Of a DNA stretch of 64,000 nt, positions 61,339-64,000 are shown in pieces; the first letter of the stretch is position 1, and each line of letters starts with the position of its first letter. The notes under the pieces were generated by a model. That model was not told the DNA's origin. It ran no database searches and worked only from the letters and a program-made list of their open reading frames with translations. Position numbers and translations under genes: made by a program. Origin of the DNA: Aphrocallistes beatrix (taxonomy: Eukaryota > Porifera > Hexactinellida > Sceptrulophora > Aphrocallistidae); contig OY725492.1 in NCBI GenBank assembly GCA_963281255.1, positions 4,021,104 to 4,085,103 of the forward strand, written 5' to 3'.

Positions 61339-64000
61339 TCAAACGGGTCCTGCTCCGAAATCCTTCTCAAACAGCTCGTCCATGTAATCAAATTTGGACT
61401 CCTCCTCGCCCTCCTTATCAGTGGACGCTGCGGAGCTTCCTGTCTCGGTCGTGTTCTCGCTGGCAGACTCGGTAATCGGAGGTCTCTTCCTCTTCCTGGA
61501 AGGAGGCTGTGCCTCAGGATAGTCGATCAAATCGTTCTCACTGCTGGAGTCGTCTATCGCCATTTTAATCTCATTGTTCATGGCAACGATCTCCTCTAGA
61601 CTGAAGGAGAGGCGCTCAGAGGGAGAAACTACTTGATCAGCCGCCACTGGAAGCTGTGGAATGTCGAGGTGGGTATCTGGCAGGGTGGGTGTGATTTCAG
61701 GCTCAAACGTGTCCATTTCGATGGCAGGGCTGCTCAGCTCTCCAGCCAGTTCTGTCTCAACGAGTGGGTTCGTGACTTCATCTTTCTCACCAAATTCTTG
61801 ACCTTCTGAACTCAAGTGAGGCTTTTTCGTGTGCTGTCCCAACTTTTCTTTCGTGGATCTGAAAGGTCTGATGGGGAAGTCCTTCTCACCTACCCATTTC
61901 CAACTCTCCGCGCACGCCCACACCCACTCCGGGGTGACGATATGGATGCCAGGAATGCGCACCGCTTCTCTGTACTTGTCCGTTCCCGGTTTCGAGGCAA
62001 CGACGTGTGTGGTCTGTCTCACTTCCCTCTTGTCGCCTGGAACAGCCCGCGTGATTCTCGTCTGAATAGTGGCACCGAAAGCGCGGGCAGTGTTCCAGAG
62101 GGGGTCCTCCTCGGGAGGGCGGTTCTTGGGGATGACACCTGTGAAGACGATGTTGGCTCGGCGTAGGATGGAGTGGCGCAGCCAGGGGATGATCTCCTTC
62201 AGATCGGGGATGGACAGCTCCTGGTCAGGGGAGGGGTTCTCTCCGTAGGCGGTCTGAATCTCAGAGTACTTCTTGAAGAAGCGCGTGTGTACTGTGGTCA
62301 GGATGTCGATGAGGTAGAGCAGGAACTTGTCCGGGTCTGTGATCTCTGGCAGCTTATCTTTGGCCTCTCCTTCCTCCCCCTTCCCTTCCTGAGAAGGAGC
62401 GGGATCGGGGGGGATTATTTCGGATTCAGGAAAAGACTCTTTTGCTCCTGATTTCCCTTTCTTCTTCCCAGCTCCACTCTGCTTCCTCTGCTCCCCCGCT
62501 TGAGATGAAGAAGTGTTGCTGGAGGAGTTGGAGCTAGATTCTGAACTGTCTGAGGAGTCACTGGAGCTGCTGATGATCAGATGAGAGGTGTCCGAGTTAG
62601 TTATAGGACCGATGGGGGCTGTAGGATCCACAGGGACGACAGGATCTACAGGGGGGACAGGATCCACAGGGGCTATAGGGGCGACGGGAGGTATCGGGTC
62701 GACAATCGAGAGGGGTGCAGCGGAAAGGGTAGAGAGGGAGGGAGGGTTAATTACAGGTGTGGCAGGATCCGAATCTCCTTCCTTTGAGGGTGTCGGAGTA
62801 ACGGGTTCATCTAGATTCAGTGTTTTTTCTGGAGAATCTAGTTTAATATCGGGAGTGTGTGCCACTGGCTGTGAGGAGGATGGGGGATAGTCTATCTGTC
62901 CGAGGGGGTCAGGAGAAGTAGGGGGTTGCACCACCTGTGCAGGAGGGTGTCTCGAGGGAACATCAGGGGAATGAATGTCTCCAGTGCCTCCGAAGAATAT
63001 GTATGGCTTCACATGCACCAGGTTGGGACAGCCTGCCCACATGTCTTCACGGTCATCTATGATTGCCACCATTTCGTCTCCGCAAGGAAAGACAGAACGG
63101 ATGGTTGGGAGCTTAGAACGTGAGTCGAAGCACTCATCTCTTGAAATAATCCTCTGAGAGAAGAGTTTCCTAAAGTATGAATATTCGGATTAGGATATTA
63201 GCTAACTCTACTACTACTATGTTGTATTCTATCTTTAGAAAGAAACAAGGAAAATTTCCGGATATATACAGTACAATTGAAATCGATTTGTGAAAGTAAG
63301 CAAGTAATTCTTACTTGTTCTGACCTTTCCGGATCGAGAATCTTTGAGAGAGTGTGTGCGTAGCAGTGAGTGCCCATCGTGAAGATGTAGAGCTCGTAGA
63401 TGGAGGAGATCTTGTTCAGGAACTCGTGCACGAAGGGGCGTAGGCGCGCGTGGTAGCAGAGCGGATAGTTCTTGAGACGGAAGCCGTACACGTCAGGAAG
63501 CCCTGCGGGAATGTTCACATCTGTGGAGGTGTGCACCAGCGTCTGATCCAGATCCACGATCAGGGCGAGTTTCTTCTGCCTCAGCAACCGGAGCTTGTCC
63601 TCTTTCGCTAGATCCTCGGCCTGCTTTTTCGACACCAGTATCTGAGGGACGCCGAGTACGATGGGGATGCTAGCTATCTGGTCTGTTTGGCCGCTATCGT
63701 CGCCTGACTGTAGGTTGTCTCCGCACAGACTGCACATGCCACACACCACCTCAGGGTGCTCACAGTTCTTCTGTAGCTCGCAGATGATGGCTTTGTTGTA
63801 GAGGGTGCCGCCCTCTCCTATCAGTACCCGGTAGAGGAGACCCACTGAAGAGGCCAGGAACTTGGAAACTTTCGTCTGGTTCAAAGGTCGGTACTCGAAG
63901 AGGACACTCCCAATCTTCACCTGTTCTCCCTCCCTCACACGCCAGCTCAGGAGCTCATGAGCCCCGGACTTTGAGAATTTTATCGCTTGAAGAGATTTTA
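61339..64000 (-). CDS. CTDP1: CTDP1/FCP1, RNA polymerase II CTD phosphatase (5' end beyond window)
   Basis: FCP1 dephosphorylates the RNA polymerase II C-terminal domain and recycles the enzyme. Two exons are visible: 63325 to beyond 64000, and 61339-63169; joining them gives DPERKLFSQRIISRDECF in frame. The first exon carries a lipoyl-like N-terminal motif (GAHELLSWRVREGEQVKIGS), the CxxC pair region (CGMCSLCG) and the DxDxT catalytic motif DLDQTLVHTS. The second exon continues the phosphatase domain (FPCGDEMVAIIDDREDMW), then a long Pro/Ser-rich insert, a BRCT domain (about NIVFTGVIPK to TPEWVWACAESWKW) and an acidic tail ending KFDYMDELFEKDFGAGPV, the TFIIF-binding type of end. The frame is open to the window edge. 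The 155-bp intron interrupts the catalytic domain. Confidence 0.95.

Overview
This is a metazoan nuclear genome window. The evidence is spliced genes with GT-AG introns, animal signalling and ciliary genes (a class IA PI3-kinase p110, a LNX-type RING/PDZ ligase, CABIT-SAM adaptors, SIVA, SPAG16, an ATRX with ADD domain), abundant DNA-transposon debris and a 200-N scaffold gap. The lineage cannot be fixed from the sequence. Introns are few and often very short (33 to 80 bp), and many genes have a single coding exon.

Layout. 1-3107: the 3' end of SMC4 (+), preceded by AT-rich repeats and a small foldback element, with an unrecognised coiled-coil gene (-) and a MITE in its last intron. 3351-15523: SPAG16, RPN2, PI3K p110 and LNX, all on +, then a hAT-type MITE. 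15524-16860: MESH1/HDDC3 (-) with PIGP sitting in its intron. 17005-25016: an 8-kb foldback-type DNA transposon whose long inverted arms are 185-bp tandem repeats; it carries a long open Mutator-like transposase fused to an OTU protease, and a Tc1-like element is inserted in its right arm. 25111-28465: an ethanolaminephosphotransferase (EPT1/SELENOI-like), with an intronless TRAF-like gene in one intron and a candidate selenocysteine UGA. 28500-36300: a repeat-rich island with an unknown gene, the gap, an 11-bp array, a C-rich minisatellite, four tandem tRNA-like units, a duplicated 0.48-kb block, exons of a CLASRP-like SR protein and an antisense FEM1-like exon. 36663-64000: NDUFA9 (+), ATRX (-), an NT-C2/thioredoxin-like/PH protein (-), two tandem CABIT-SAM genes (+), MTMR9 (+) nested antisense in an intron of GHITM (-), SIVA1 (-), SGTA (-) and CTDP1/FCP1 (-, runs off the right edge).

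The genes do not form one pathway; most are housekeeping. The recurrent theme is gene-in-intron architecture (MTMR9 in GHITM, PIGP in MESH1, a TRAF-like gene in EPT1, a coiled-coil gene in SMC4). The most novel items are the OTU-transposase foldback element, the NT-C2/Trx-like/PH protein, the CABIT-SAM pair, the possible EPT1 selenocysteine codon and the 33-nt intron in RPN2. All exon boundaries were read by eye from splice motifs and reading-frame continuity; none has transcript support here.
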